Shown here one piece after another: positions 50,465-58,489 of a DNA stretch of 64,000 nt; positions within the stretch are counted from its first letter, which is position 1, and every line of letters begins with the position of its first letter. The notes under the pieces were generated by a model. It ran no database searches. It saw nothing but the letters and a program-made list of their open reading frames with translations, and was not told the DNA's origin. This DNA comes from JAALLB01 sp017643495 (GTDB lineage: Bacteria; Pseudomonadota; Alphaproteobacteria; Rhizobiales; Rhizobiaceae). The stretch is from NCBI GenBank assembly GCA_965216105.1, contig OZ244147.1:2108001-2172000 (forward strand), given 5' to 3'. The translations under genes were made by a program, and so were the position numbers.

Positions 50465-50494
50465 TTGTGTTAATCCATCTGTTAATACTATATT
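50465..50494 (+). promoter_or_regulatory. Probable nrdJ promoter overlapping an NrdR box
   Basis: TTGTGT at 50465-50470 and TATATT at 50489-50494 are separated by 18 bp and form a plausible sigma-70-type pair. The -10 element lies inside the first of the two paired NrdR boxes, so repressor binding would block it. Confidence 0.45.
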
Positions 50495-50531
50495 TAGTAT
50501 TTGATTGAAGCATTGCCACAATATATAGCGT
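50485..50531. promoter_or_regulatory. Paired NrdR boxes upstream of nrdJ
   Basis: Box A, 50485-50500, reads ATACTATATTTAGTAT (outer six bases perfectly palindromic). Box B, 50516-50531, reads CCACAATATATAGCGT. Their centres are 31 bp apart, three helical turns, the usual spacing of paired sites for NrdR, the ATP/dATP-sensing repressor of ribonucleotide reductase genes. About 200 bp remain to the nrdJ start. Confidence 0.72.
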
Positions 50532-50732
50532 TCCGGGGTTTCGGTTAAGACTGAAATTCCGCAGATCCTGATCGTGCAACGACACGATCCTTGACGGGAT
50601 AGCTGCGGAATCGGGGTGCTGACGGGGATTAAAAACAAAGAACGCATGGCTTGCTGACACGTTTCGGCAGCGATCACTTATGCCTGAATTCCGGGAGAGG
50701 TGCCGGTTCAGGCCAGACAGATGGAGAGAAGA

Positions 50733-53700
50733 ATGCGCATAGAGCGGCGATACACAAAAGCGGACCAGTCAGCCTACGAGGGCATCGAGTTTCGCAAGGC
50801 CACCAGTGAAATCCGCAATCCGGACGGTTCGATTGTGTTTCGTCTTGCCGATATCGATATTCCCAAATCCTGGAGCCAGGTTGCCGGTGACATCATCGCG
50901 CAGAAATATTTTCGCAAGGCAGGTGTGCCGGCCGTTCTGAAAAAGGTCGAGGAAAACTCTGTCCCCTCCTGGTTGTGGCGTTCGGAAGCAGACACGGATG
51001 CGCTTGCCAAACTGCCGGAGAACGAGCGTTACGGTTCGGAGACGGATGCACGCCAGGTATTCGACCGTCTCGCCGGCACCTGGACCTACTGGGGCTGGAA
51101 AGGCAATTATTTCACCTCCGAGGAAGACGCACGCGCATTCTACGACGAGTTGCGCTACATGCTGTGCAACCAGATGGTCGCACCGAACTCTCCCCAATGG
51201 TTCAATACCGGCCTGCACTGGGCCTACGGCATTGATGGTCCGGCACAAGGACACCATTATGTCGATCCGTTTACCGGCAAGATGGTCAAGTCGAAATCTG
51301 CCTATGAGCATCCGCAACCCCATGCCTGCTTCATCCAGTCCGTTGGTGACGACCTGGTCAATGAAGGCGGCATCATGGACTTGTGGACACGGGAAGCACG
51401 CCTGTTCAAATACGGCTCGGGCACCGGTTCCAACTTTTCCTATATCCGTGGCGAAAACGAGCCGCTTTCCGGCGGCGGGAAATCCTCCGGCCTGATGAGC
51501 TTCCTCAAGATCGGCGACCGGGCAGCTGGCGCGATCAAGTCCGGCGGCACAACGCGCCGGGCAGCCAAAATGGTCGTGGTCGACATCGACCATCCCGATA
51601 TCGAGGAATATATCGACTGGAAGGTGAAGGAAGAGCAGAAGGTTGCTGCCATCGTCACCGGATCAAAAATTGTCTCGAAGCACATGACGGCAATCATGAA
51701 GGCCTGCATCAATTGCGAAGGCAATGATGATGACTGCTTCGACCCGTCGATCAACACAGCCCTGAAGCGCGAAGTGCGCGCTGCAAAGAAAGCCTCCGTG
51801 CCGGAAAACTACATCCAGCGCGTGATCCAGCTTGCCAAACAGGGTTTCACCGACATCAAGTTCCCGGTTTACAATACCGACTGGGACTCGGAAGCCTACC
51901 TGACTGTTTCCGGCCAGAACTCCAACAACTCGGTCTCCCTGAAAGACGGGTTTTTGCGGGCTGTCGAGGAAGACGGTGACTGGGACCTGATCGCCCGCAA
52001 GGACGGTTCGGTGACCAAAACAGTGAAAGCCCGTGATCTTTGGGAAAAGATCGGAACTGCTGCATGGCAGTCGGCGGACCCGGGCCTTCACTACAACACC
52101 ACGATGAACGACTGGCACACCTGCCCTGCGGCGGGGTCAATCCGGGCATCAAACCCCTGTTCGGAATACATGTTCCTTGATGACACGGCGTGTAATCTGG
52201 CATCGCTCAACCTGCTCCAGTTCCGCGACAAGGCAAGGGCGGACGCTGAAAACCCGCTTGCCTTTGACACAGAAGCCTTCGAGCATGGCTGCCGGTTGTG
52301 GATGGTCGTGCTTGAAATCTCGGTAATGATGGCGCAGTTCCCGTCAAAGGAAATCGCAAAGCTGTCCTATGAATACCGCACCACCGGTCTCGGCTTTGCC
52401 AATATTGGCGGCCTGCTGATGACCTCGGGCATTGCATATGATTCTCCGGAAGGCCGGGCGATCTGTGGCGCGATCACCGCGATCATGACCGGCATCTGCT
52501 ACGAGACCTCCGCCGAAATGGCCGGCGAACTCGGCCCCTTCCCCGACTACAAGCGCAATGCCAAGCACATGCTGCGGGTGATGCGCAACCACCGCAACGC
52601 CGCACACGGCAAGGCAGACGGCTATGAGGAGCTGTCCGTCAACCCGGTGCCGCTCGACCATGCTTCTTGCCCGCAGGAAGACCTCGTCACCCACGCGAAA
52701 AGCGCATGGGACCGGGCCGTCGAACTCGGCGAAAAGAACGGTTACCGCAACGCCCAGTCCACCGTGATTGCGCCGACCGGCACCATCGGCCTCGTCATGG
52801 ATTGTGACACGACAGGCATCGAGCCGGACTTCGCGCTGGTGAAATTCAAGAAGCTTGCTGGTGGCGGTTACTTCAAGATCATCAACCGGGCCGTGCCCGA
52901 AGCGCTGCGCACGCTTGGCTACACCGAAGCCCAAATTGCGGAAATGGAGGTCTATGCCGTTGGTCACGGCAACCTGAACCAGGCACCGGGCATCAACCCT
53001 TCAACGCTCAAGGCAAAGGGCTTTACCGACGAGAAAGTCGAGGCGGTGAATGCCGGTCTTGCTTCTGCCTTCGACATCAAGTTCGCCTTCAACAAGTTCT
53101 CGCTCGGCGAGGAATTCTGCAAGGAAGAGCTTGGCTGCACGGATGAGCAGCTCAATGATTTCAATTTCGACCTGCTTGCCCACATGGGCTTTTCGAAAAA
53201 GGAGATCGAGGCGGCCAACATCCATGTTTGCGGTGCCATGACACTGGAAGGCGCCCCTGCCCTGAAGGAAGAACATCTCGCTGTCTTCGACTGTGCCAAC
53301 CCGTGTGGCAAGATCGGCAAGCGCGCGCTTTCCGTTGAAAGCCACATCCGCATGATGGCTGCGGCCCAGCCGTTCATCTCGGGTGCCATTTCCAAGACGA
53401 TCAACATGCCGAATTCGGCAACCGTCGAGGACTGCAAGGATGCCTACATGCTTTCCTGGCAGCTTGCACTGAAAGCCAATGCGCTCTACCGCGACGGCTC
53501 AAAGCTCTCGCAACCGCTCAATGCCTCGATCATCGAGGACGAGGAAGACGAGGATGCGCTCGAAGACCTGATCGAGGCACCGGCGGCTGCCCGTGCCACC
53601 CAGGTCACCGAGAAGATTGTCGAGCGGATCGTCGAGCGTGTTTCCCGCGAGCAGGAAAAACTGCCATCACGGCGCAAGGGCTACACCCAGAAAGCGAAGA

Positions 53701-54518
53701 TCGGCGGCAACACCATCTTCCTGCGCACCGGCGAATATGATGACGGACGTCTCGGGGAAATCTTCCTCGACATGAACAAGGAGGGGTCTGCCCTTCGCGC
53801 CTTCATCAACAATTTCGCGATTTCCGTGTCGCTCGGCCTGCAATACGGTGTGCCGCTCGAGGAATATGTGGAAGCGTTCATCTTCACCAAGTTCGAGCCA
53901 GCCGGCTTTGTGGAAGGCAATGACGCGATCAAGAATGCAACTTCCATTCTCGATTACGTCTTCCGCGAGCTTGCCGTCTCCTATCTTGGCCGCAACGACC
54001 TTGCCCATATCGATGTATCGGAATTCTCCAACACGCCACTCGGCAAGAATGTGGAAGCAGGCAAGGCAGCCGTTGTCTCGACCGGTCTTACCCGCGGGCA
54101 CAAGCTGTCTGTCGTCAAGCCGGACACCTCCGCCACGGGCACGCCTGCCGGTTCTGCCGGAGCACCAGCAAAGACAGCGTCGACCACCACCACGATGTCA
54201 TCGGGTGGCAGCCTGGCCCAGCGGGCAGCGGCAATCGCGGCGAACCTCAATGCCGAGGAAGAGCCAACCGCCTTCAAGCGTGATCTTGATCCCGAAACCG
54301 CCCCTTCCGCCAAGCCGGAGGAAGCACTGGTGGAAAGCGTGACCGAGATTGTCCAGGAAGAGGTTGCCCCGCAAGTCAACAAGAATGCCGAGCGGGCAAA
54401 ATCCATGATGCAGGGCTATACCGGCAATTCATGCGATGATTGCGGCAACTTCACGATGGTGCGCAACGGCACATGCGAGAAGTGCGACACCTGCGGCGCC
54501 ACGAGCGGGTGTAGTTGA
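50733..54518 (+). CDS. nrdJ: Vitamin B12-dependent (class II) ribonucleoside-diphosphate reductase
   Basis: A 1261-residue enzyme, the long alphaproteobacterial NrdJ. The N-terminal half is the ten-stranded barrel (NQMVAPNSPQWFNTGLHW, then ASNPCSEYMFLDDTACNLAS with the N-x-C-x-E radical-site motif). The final part has a Pro/Ala/Thr/Glu linker and a C-terminal cysteine ribbon (CDDCGNFTMVRNGTCEKC, then DTCGATSGCS) that re-reduces the active site. It makes deoxyribonucleotides with adenosylcobalamin in or without oxygen. ATG 50733 is preceded by GGAGAGAAG. Expression is probably controlled by NrdR through the upstream boxes. Monocistronic, with hairpins after the stop. Confidence 0.97.
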   Translation: MRIERRYTKADQSAYEGIEFRKATSEIRNPDGSIVFRLADIDIPKSWSQVAGDIIAQKYFRKAGVPAVLKKVEENSVPSWLWRSEADTDALAKLPENERYGSETDARQVFDRLAGTWTYWGWKGNYFTSEEDARAFYDELRYMLCNQMVAPNSPQWFNTGLHWAYGIDGPAQGHHYVDPFTGKMVKSKSAYEHPQPHACFIQSVGDDLVNEGGIMDLWTREARLFKYGSGTGSNFSYIRGENEPLSGGGKSSGLMSFLKIGDRAAGAIKSGGTTRRAAKMVVVDIDHPDIEEYIDWKVKEEQKVAAIVTGSKIVSKHMTAIMKACINCEGNDDDCFDPSINTALKREVRAAKKASVPENYIQRVIQLAKQGFTDIKFPVYNTDWDSEAYLTVSGQNSNNSVSLKDGFLRAVEEDGDWDLIARKDGSVTKTVKARDLWEKIGTAAWQSADPGLHYNTTMNDWHTCPAAGSIRASNPCSEYMFLDDTACNLASLNLLQFRDKARADAENPLAFDTEAFEHGCRLWMVVLEISVMMAQFPSKEIAKLSYEYRTTGLGFANIGGLLMTSGIAYDSPEGRAICGAITAIMTGICYETSAEMAGELGPFPDYKRNAKHMLRVMRNHRNAAHGKADGYEELSVNPVPLDHASCPQEDLVTHAKSAWDRAVELGEKNGYRNAQSTVIAPTGTIGLVMDCDTTGIEPDFALVKFKKLAGGGYFKIINRAVPEALRTLGYTEAQIAEMEVYAVGHGNLNQAPGINPSTLKAKGFTDEKVEAVNAGLASAFDIKFAFNKFSLGEEFCKEELGCTDEQLNDFNFDLLAHMGFSKKEIEAANIHVCGAMTLEGAPALKEEHLAVFDCANPCGKIGKRALSVESHIRMMAAAQPFISGAISKTINMPNSATVEDCKDAYMLSWQLALKANALYRDGSKLSQPLNASIIEDEEDEDALEDLIEAPAAARATQVTEKIVERIVERVSREQEKLPSRRKGYTQKAKIGGNTIFLRTGEYDDGRLGEIFLDMNKEGSALRAFINNFAISVSLGLQYGVPLEEYVEAFIFTKFEPAGFVEGNDAIKNATSILDYVFRELAVSYLGRNDLAHIDVSEFSNTPLGKNVEAGKAAVVSTGLTRGHKLSVVKPDTSATGTPAGSAGAPAKTASTTTTMSSGGSLAQRAAAIAANLNAEEEPTAFKRDLDPETAPSAKPEEALVESVTEIVQEEVAPQVNKNAERAKSMMQGYTGNSCDDCGNFTMVRNGTCEKCDTCGATSGCS

Positions 54519-54522
54519 TACT

Positions 54523-54547
54523 CAAATCAAAGTGGTACTTTGATTTG
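54523..54547 (+). other. Perfect inverted repeat after nrdJ
   Basis: CAAATCAAAGT (54523-54533) and ACTTTGATTTG (54537-54547) are perfect mirror arms with a 3-base loop, 4 bp after the nrdJ stop. AT-rich and without a T run, so not a classical terminator; it could protect the 3' end. Confidence 0.5.
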
Positions 54548-54559
54548 GATGGGAACAAG

Positions 54560-54591
54560 CCCCGCGGTGTGAGAATGCCGCGGGGTATTTT
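54560..54591 (+). terminator. Rho-independent terminator of nrdJ
   Basis: An 8-bp perfect stem CCCCGCGG / CCGCGGGG with a 10-base loop, followed by TATTTT. It ends just before the ribosome-binding site of the DUF2235 gene, so that gene probably has its own promoter or depends on read-through. Confidence 0.8.
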
Positions 54592-54608
54592 GTGTGGAGA
54601 AAATAACA

Positions 54609-55757
54609 ATGAAACGACTGGTAATCTGTCTCGACGGAACGTGGAACAATGTCAGCACGAACACGAACGTGTGGAGGTTGTGGGCACTATGCGCTGATAA
54701 AGACCAAAATGGCGTAGAACAACGGAAATATTATGATGTCGGTGTATCCGGAATCCGCGGCGGGGGTTTCGGAAAAGGCTTATCTGACAACGTACTGGAA
54801 GGTTATCAATGGCTCGTTGAAAATTTCGAGCAAGGCGATGAAATATATATTTTCGGTTTTAGCCGCGGGGCATATACAGCACGGACCTTGGCAGGATTTA
54901 TAGCAAAGTATGGCGTATTGAATGCTGGCTCCCCATTGGGGATTGGGCAGCTATTCGAGCGCTATAAAAACAACGATGCGCCAACACTTTACAAACTAGA
55001 TGGGATCGCTGCCGGCGGTGAAGATAGTTTATCGCTGGAAGACAAATGGATACGCAGGTTCTGTATTCACTCTCATGTCAAAATGGTTGGTGTGTGGGAC
55101 ACCGTGGGGGCTCTTGGCATCCCGGTGGGCAAGATTGAAGGTGTCAGCACAGAAGCCCTGAATTGGATGCATACCGGTTTAAGAACACCGATTGAGAATG
55201 CTTTTCATGCCGTTGCAATAGATGAGCACCGAAAAAAATTTGCCCCGACATTGTGGACAATTAAACGAACCACAAAGCACCAACGCTCCATAGAGAATGT
55301 GGAACAGCGCTGGTTTCCCGGCGCTCATGCAAATGTAGGTGGCGGGTATCATAATGACCCGCTTTCCCAAAGGCCTCTTCGTTGGATGATGAAAAAAGCG
55401 GAAAATCTGGGACTGGGCTTTAAGGCATTTCCCGAACAACTGAATGACATGCACAGTGCCGAAATTGCGGATTCCTACAAAGAGTTCGTCAACGGCGTAT
55501 ACCGCTGGCTTTCACCAAGACACTTTCGAACAATCGGTCAACATACTCTTGAAGTTGATAATGCAGATAGCTTCCCGTTATTTGAGACAATTGACAGTTC
55601 AATCTTTGATAGAATGCGGCTTAATTCCGAATATAAGCCCAAAAACATTATGAAATGGGTCGAACTCAACAGCTTTGACTTGGAAAGAACGGGCAGTTTC
55701 CAAGCGTATCCACAATTGGCGACAAACAAGCCACTGAAAGAATGGGACACTGCTTAA
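54609..55757 (+). CDS. DUF2235 alpha/beta-hydrolase (Tle1-like phospholipase family)
   Basis: A 382-residue protein starting MKRLVICLDGTWNNVSTNTN, the hallmark of DUF2235. The nucleophile elbow G-x-S-x-G is YIFGFSRGAYTART, GVWDTVGALG is the typical second motif, and WFPGAHANVGGGY with its His is the third. The family includes type VI secretion lipase effectors (Tle1), but no VgrG, Hcp, immunity or T6SS gene is near, so a cytoplasmic or stand-alone role is equally possible. ATG 54609 follows GGAGA. The gene is visibly richer in A+T than its neighbours, which suggests transfer. Confidence 0.88.
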   Translation: MKRLVICLDGTWNNVSTNTNVWRLWALCADKDQNGVEQRKYYDVGVSGIRGGGFGKGLSDNVLEGYQWLVENFEQGDEIYIFGFSRGAYTARTLAGFIAKYGVLNAGSPLGIGQLFERYKNNDAPTLYKLDGIAAGGEDSLSLEDKWIRRFCIHSHVKMVGVWDTVGALGIPVGKIEGVSTEALNWMHTGLRTPIENAFHAVAIDEHRKKFAPTLWTIKRTTKHQRSIENVEQRWFPGAHANVGGGYHNDPLSQRPLRWMMKKAENLGLGFKAFPEQLNDMHSAEIADSYKEFVNGVYRWLSPRHFRTIGQHTLEVDNADSFPLFETIDSSIFDRMRLNSEYKPKNIMKWVELNSFDLERTGSFQAYPQLATNKPLKEWDTA

Positions 55758-56158
55758 CGTGACCACCGAGTTTCTGCCTAACTCACCTCCTGCTTAGCCA
55801 GCATGCGTTAATCCAGTAAGGTCAATTGCCACGATCGGCAGGAGTGGAACTGAACGGGTGGCGGGATTGTTCTTCACTAAACAATTCTGAACAAGCGGAT
55901 AGGTATAGTGGATCCCGGCTGGCGGTAGCCGCCGGGATGACGAGCCGCATTCTTCGTCGGTAGCGACCGGGATGACCAACCGCTTTTATTACCCGCAACT
56001 TCAGGACGGCAAACAAAAATATTGCAGCATTTTTTCGAAGCAATCGGAGCATTGCCGAGTGCCCCTCACCTCCGTCATCCTGGTTGCCATGCAATCAGCC
56101 TGCACCGGACTTGATCCGGTGGGATCCACTATGCAACGCCACTTGCCCGGAAAGCGAA
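55758..56158. other. Gene-free region holding a palindromic repeat element
   Basis: A 401-bp convergent gap between the DUF2235 and GIY-YIG genes. Most of it (55905-56132) is the repeat element described next. The flanks show only short unsupported frames. Confidence 0.6.
55905..56132. repeat. Palindromic repeat element with 12-bp terminal inverted repeats
   Basis: ATAGTGGATCCC at 55905-55916 and its exact complement GGGATCCACTAT at 56121-56132 bound a 228-bp segment. Inside are hairpins GGCGGTAGCCGCC (55921-55933), GTCGGTAGCGAC (55956-55967) and ACCGGA/TCCGGT (56104-56120). The decamer CCGGGATGAC occurs at 55932 and 55967, with a one-mismatch inverted copy at 56074. No transposase is encoded. 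This is the look of a MITE or REP/RIME-type element of Hyphomicrobiales. Confidence 0.72.
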
Positions 56159-56425
56159 CTACAAAACATCCCGCACCAGATCATTCCAGTCCGGATTGCT
56201 TTCCTCAATCATCCGGATTTTCCACGTCCTGCGCCATCGTTTAACACGCTTTTCATGCGCAATTGCGTCCGTGATATCGTCAAATTCCTGATACCAGACC
56301 AGACGGGTTACATTGTACCGGGAGGTAAAACTTCGCGGGTAAATCCTGTTCTGGTATTCCCACACGCGACCAGCCAAATCCGATGTCGCGCCGACATACA
56401 GTGTGCCGTGCTTTCGCGAAGCCAT
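56159..56425 (-). CDS. GIY-YIG nuclease domain protein
   Basis: An 88-residue stand-alone GIY-YIG domain. The motif is shown as ASRKHGTLYVGATSDLAGRV (LYVG being the Y-x-G variant), with the catalytic Arg in AGRVWEYQN and the Glu-containing WYQEFDDITDAIAHEKRVKR. Similar to the YhbQ/UPF0213 proteins. The target is unknown. It directly abuts the palindromic repeat element; whether they are linked is open. Confidence 0.9.
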   Translation of the reverse strand: MASRKHGTLYVGATSDLAGRVWEYQNRIYPRSFTSRYNVTRLVWYQEFDDITDAIAHEKRVKRWRRTWKIRMIEESNPDWNDLVRDVL

Positions 56426-56461
56426 GATATAAACAAATCCACCCGCACAGAAAGTTGCTAC

Positions 56462-57049
56462 CTAACGTCCGTTCACGCCCTTGCCTTCAAGAATTTTCTG
56501 TCGTGATTTTTCTATTCGCGCAGCGCGGGTGGCAGACTGTTTGGCATCAGAAAAATGCAGGATATAGCCGCGTTGTCTTCCCGGCGTCAGTCTTGCGAAA
56601 GCCCCTTCCAGTTCGCTGTCTTTCTTGAATGCCTGCTGCAATTCTTGCGGATATGAAAGATTGTCCTTTGCCGTAAAGGCCACTTCGCGTCCGTCCTTTT
56701 CCAGTTGCACGGCTTCAGCAAGACAGTTTGCGAGAACATCCTTTCCCTTGACGATCTCCTCCAGACTGGCATAGCGCAACTGGCGCATGGCCTGGGAATG
56801 CCTGCCCGGGCTGACCAGCGCCTTGCAGGCATCTTCCAGAAGTGCGCCCTTGAAAAACCCGACCGCGCAATAGTTCTTCATGCACTGGATAATCGCGACG
56901 TTGTTTCCCTCATGGCTGAAACACAGTTTTCCCCATTTCACGGTTTCCTCAAGACCGGAATCGAGAACAAGGGACCTGAGTTTCTTGCGCTCCTCATGCC
57001 ACTCCTGCTTGCCGAGAAGCGCTTCTATCCCGGAATCCTGTCCTGTCAT
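56462..57049 (-). CDS. YdeI/OmpD-associated (OmdA) family protein with DUF1801 domain
   Basis: A 195-residue soluble protein. ATG 57049 is preceded by GAGGAGGG. Residues 10-115 resemble DUF1801 (LRSLVLDSGLEETVKWGKLC, then NYCAVGFFKGALLEDACKAL). The C-terminal 60 residues match the OmdA/YdeI tail (PQELQQAFKKDSELEGAFAR and LTPGRQRGYILHFSDAKQSA followed by TRAARIEKSRQKI). YdeI was linked to antimicrobial-peptide resistance in enterobacteria, but no such role is established here. Monocistronic. Confidence 0.85.
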   Translation of the reverse strand: MTGQDSGIEALLGKQEWHEERKKLRSLVLDSGLEETVKWGKLCFSHEGNNVAIIQCMKNYCAVGFFKGALLEDACKALVSPGRHSQAMRQLRYASLEEIVKGKDVLANCLAEAVQLEKDGREVAFTAKDNLSYPQELQQAFKKDSELEGAFARLTPGRQRGYILHFSDAKQSATRAARIEKSRQKILEGKGVNGR

Positions 57050-57770
57050 CGTGCATGCCCTCCTCGTGTTTATGGTGCAAACCCGTTCACCGCACAACAC
57101 GACAAAAGCCAGGTCAGTCCGCAAAGTGCCTCCATGCGGCAGTGAGTGAGAATATTCATGCACTGCACATTTATCAATCCGGTAGAGGATGCGGATTGGG
57201 GCACAAACTTATCCCCGCCCCTGCCGCTTGCCACATAATCCGTGCATCGCCTGTTCAGTCGTTTGCTGGCAAACATTCGCCAGCGAATGCTTTGCAGACA
57301 CAGTGTGGCCACCGAAGTCATGCGTGAACAGGGACAGCAGAGCGGTGAAGGGCAGCCCTTCCGTGGCAGCACCAGTCAAGGCGACCCGCCGAGACGCCGG
57401 TGCGCGAACGGGCGAAAGCACGGATGTGCTTTCGAAAAGGCGACAGAACCCGTTGCAGCAAGGATCGGACTTGCTGCCACCTCGAAGGCCGCGCCGGGTG
57501 GTTTACCTCGCCGAGACGGTTCTAAAAATCTCTGCGCGGGGTCTTTGCTGAAGACCACAGACAAAACAGACGGAAGGCCTTCAACAAGGACCCCGCATGT
57601 TTGCCCCCCCAACACCGACCGAAAGGCTCCGGTGAACAATCCGGCATGCCACGGTGAAACTGCTCTCCATGGTCAACAAAACCTGGCGGGTCATCACATC
57701 TGATGATTGTTCCGGCCAGAAACTGCCTCACACTTGCTTCACCGGAAACAACCAATGATCGGAGCATGAC
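57050..57770. other. Gene-poor 720-bp region with dense hairpins
   Basis: Frames of up to 153 codons exist on both strands here, but none has a ribosome-binding site or family match. The segment 57240-57600 is packed with stable inverted repeats (next entry), which argues for a structured RNA or a decayed repeat rather than a protein gene. The last 130 bp should hold the promoter of the exported-protein gene at 57771. Confidence 0.55.
57269..57596. ncRNA. Candidate structured RNA or structured repeat (unidentified)
   Basis: Inverted repeats found by eye: 57269-57295 (11-bp stem with one bulge, 4-base loop CCAG); 57413-57434 (CGAAAGCAC / GTGCTTTCG, loop GGAT), enclosed by AACGGG/CCCGTT at 57407-57412 and 57449-57454; 57455-57477 (GCAGCAAG / CTTGCTGC); and GCGGGGTC at 57536-57543 pairing with GACCCCGC at 57589-57596. 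CGCCGAGACG occurs twice (57388 and 57509). It does not match tmRNA, 4.5S, 6S or RNase P RNA landmarks that I know. Strand is not determined. Confidence 0.35.
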
Positions 57771-58442
57771 ATGAACACTGGAAAAACATGCGCAACCGCG
57801 GCACTGGGCCTCGTTCTCATTGCGCTTCCCCTTCTGCCTGCCAGCGAAATCAGTGGCTATACTGCCGCCAGTGCGACAGTCGGAGCCGGTGCTGATGCTG
57901 GCCAGAGTGGCGATGGCGGTCATGAGGGCGGGCTTCAATCCCTGACGATCCGCAAACTGGACCATATGGGAAAAAGAGAACTCAAGAATGACTTTACGCT
58001 GCTACAGCGCCACTGGATTGAAAGCGGCACAATTCACCACACGCTCGCCCGCAAAATGATCATTCTTTACCGGGAAGACCGGGATGCACTGGTCAGGCTA
58101 GTCAGGCACATGCAAACGCTTACCAGCACAAAGGCACGCAAGGCTTATCTGGACAAGGAATTGAGCCGGGCAAAAAGAAAGCGGGAAGATATCCAGGACA
58201 CAATTCGCGCAGCGTATGCAGCATTCAAGAAACGATACAGGAAAAGCGAATTGAGCGGGGTCAGCCATTACATGTTTCGCAACATTGTCCTGAGGCTGAC
58301 AAATAGCCAACGCCTCAAAACGAGGCTTTTCCATGAACTTGATCAGGCGGGAACAGATTATGGTGACCGATATGATGCCGCAGAAGCATATGAATTGTTT
58401 GTGTCGGAGTGGCTCAAAAACCCTGATACCAGACTTGAATAG
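57771..58442 (+). CDS. Exported orphan protein, helical
   Basis: A 223-residue protein with a signal peptide (residues 1-25, ATAALGLVLIALPLLPASEI). A low-complexity Gly/Ala segment follows (ASATVGAGADAGQSGDGG, about 33-50). The rest is highly charged and mostly helical, rich in Lys, Arg, Glu and Tyr (KAYLDKELSRAKRKREDIQD, AAFKKRYRKSELSGVSHYMF). No cysteine after the signal, and no motif that I recognise. It lies alone after the hairpin-rich region; ogt starts 47 bp downstream on the same strand. Confidence 0.75.
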   Translation: MNTGKTCATAALGLVLIALPLLPASEISGYTAASATVGAGADAGQSGDGGHEGGLQSLTIRKLDHMGKRELKNDFTLLQRHWIESGTIHHTLARKMIILYREDRDALVRLVRHMQTLTSTKARKAYLDKELSRAKRKREDIQDTIRAAYAAFKKRYRKSELSGVSHYMFRNIVLRLTNSQRLKTRLFHELDQAGTDYGDRYDAAEAYELFVSEWLKNPDTRLE

Positions 58443-58489
58443 GTGAAAGACAACTTCCCGGAGGTTTGTCGGCGCGCTACAATGGGAGC

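Larger units (their letters stand above)
50014..50732. other. Long leader region upstream of nrdJ
   Basis: A 719-bp gap. It contains NrdR-type palindromes (separate entries), an AT-rich segment at 50160-50245 and a probable promoter at 50465-50494. Open frames on the minus strand (50217-50660 and 50318-50677) lack family resemblance or ribosome-binding sites. The sequence at 50300-50460 looks evenly composed, like former coding or leader sequence, and remains unexplained. I saw no B12-riboswitch core, despite nrdJ being B12-dependent. Confidence 0.5.

Noticed and set aside
50217..50677. Minus-strand frames of 119-147 codons in the nrdJ leader
   Set aside because: No ribosome-binding site, no family match, and they cover the NrdR boxes and promoter; kept only as part of an unexplained leader.
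50014..50732. Cobalamin riboswitch upstream of the B12-dependent reductase
   Set aside because: Expected by function, but I could not find the conserved B12-box core on reading the region.
54609..55757. Type VI secretion effector module
   Set aside because: Only the DUF2235 domain is present; no VgrG, Hcp, PAAR, adaptor or immunity gene is adjacent.
57242..57703. Plus-strand frame of 153 codons and overlapping minus-strand frames in the hairpin-rich region
   Set aside because: No ribosome-binding site; strong inverted repeats run through all frames; all frames have unusual Arg/Pro/Gly composition.
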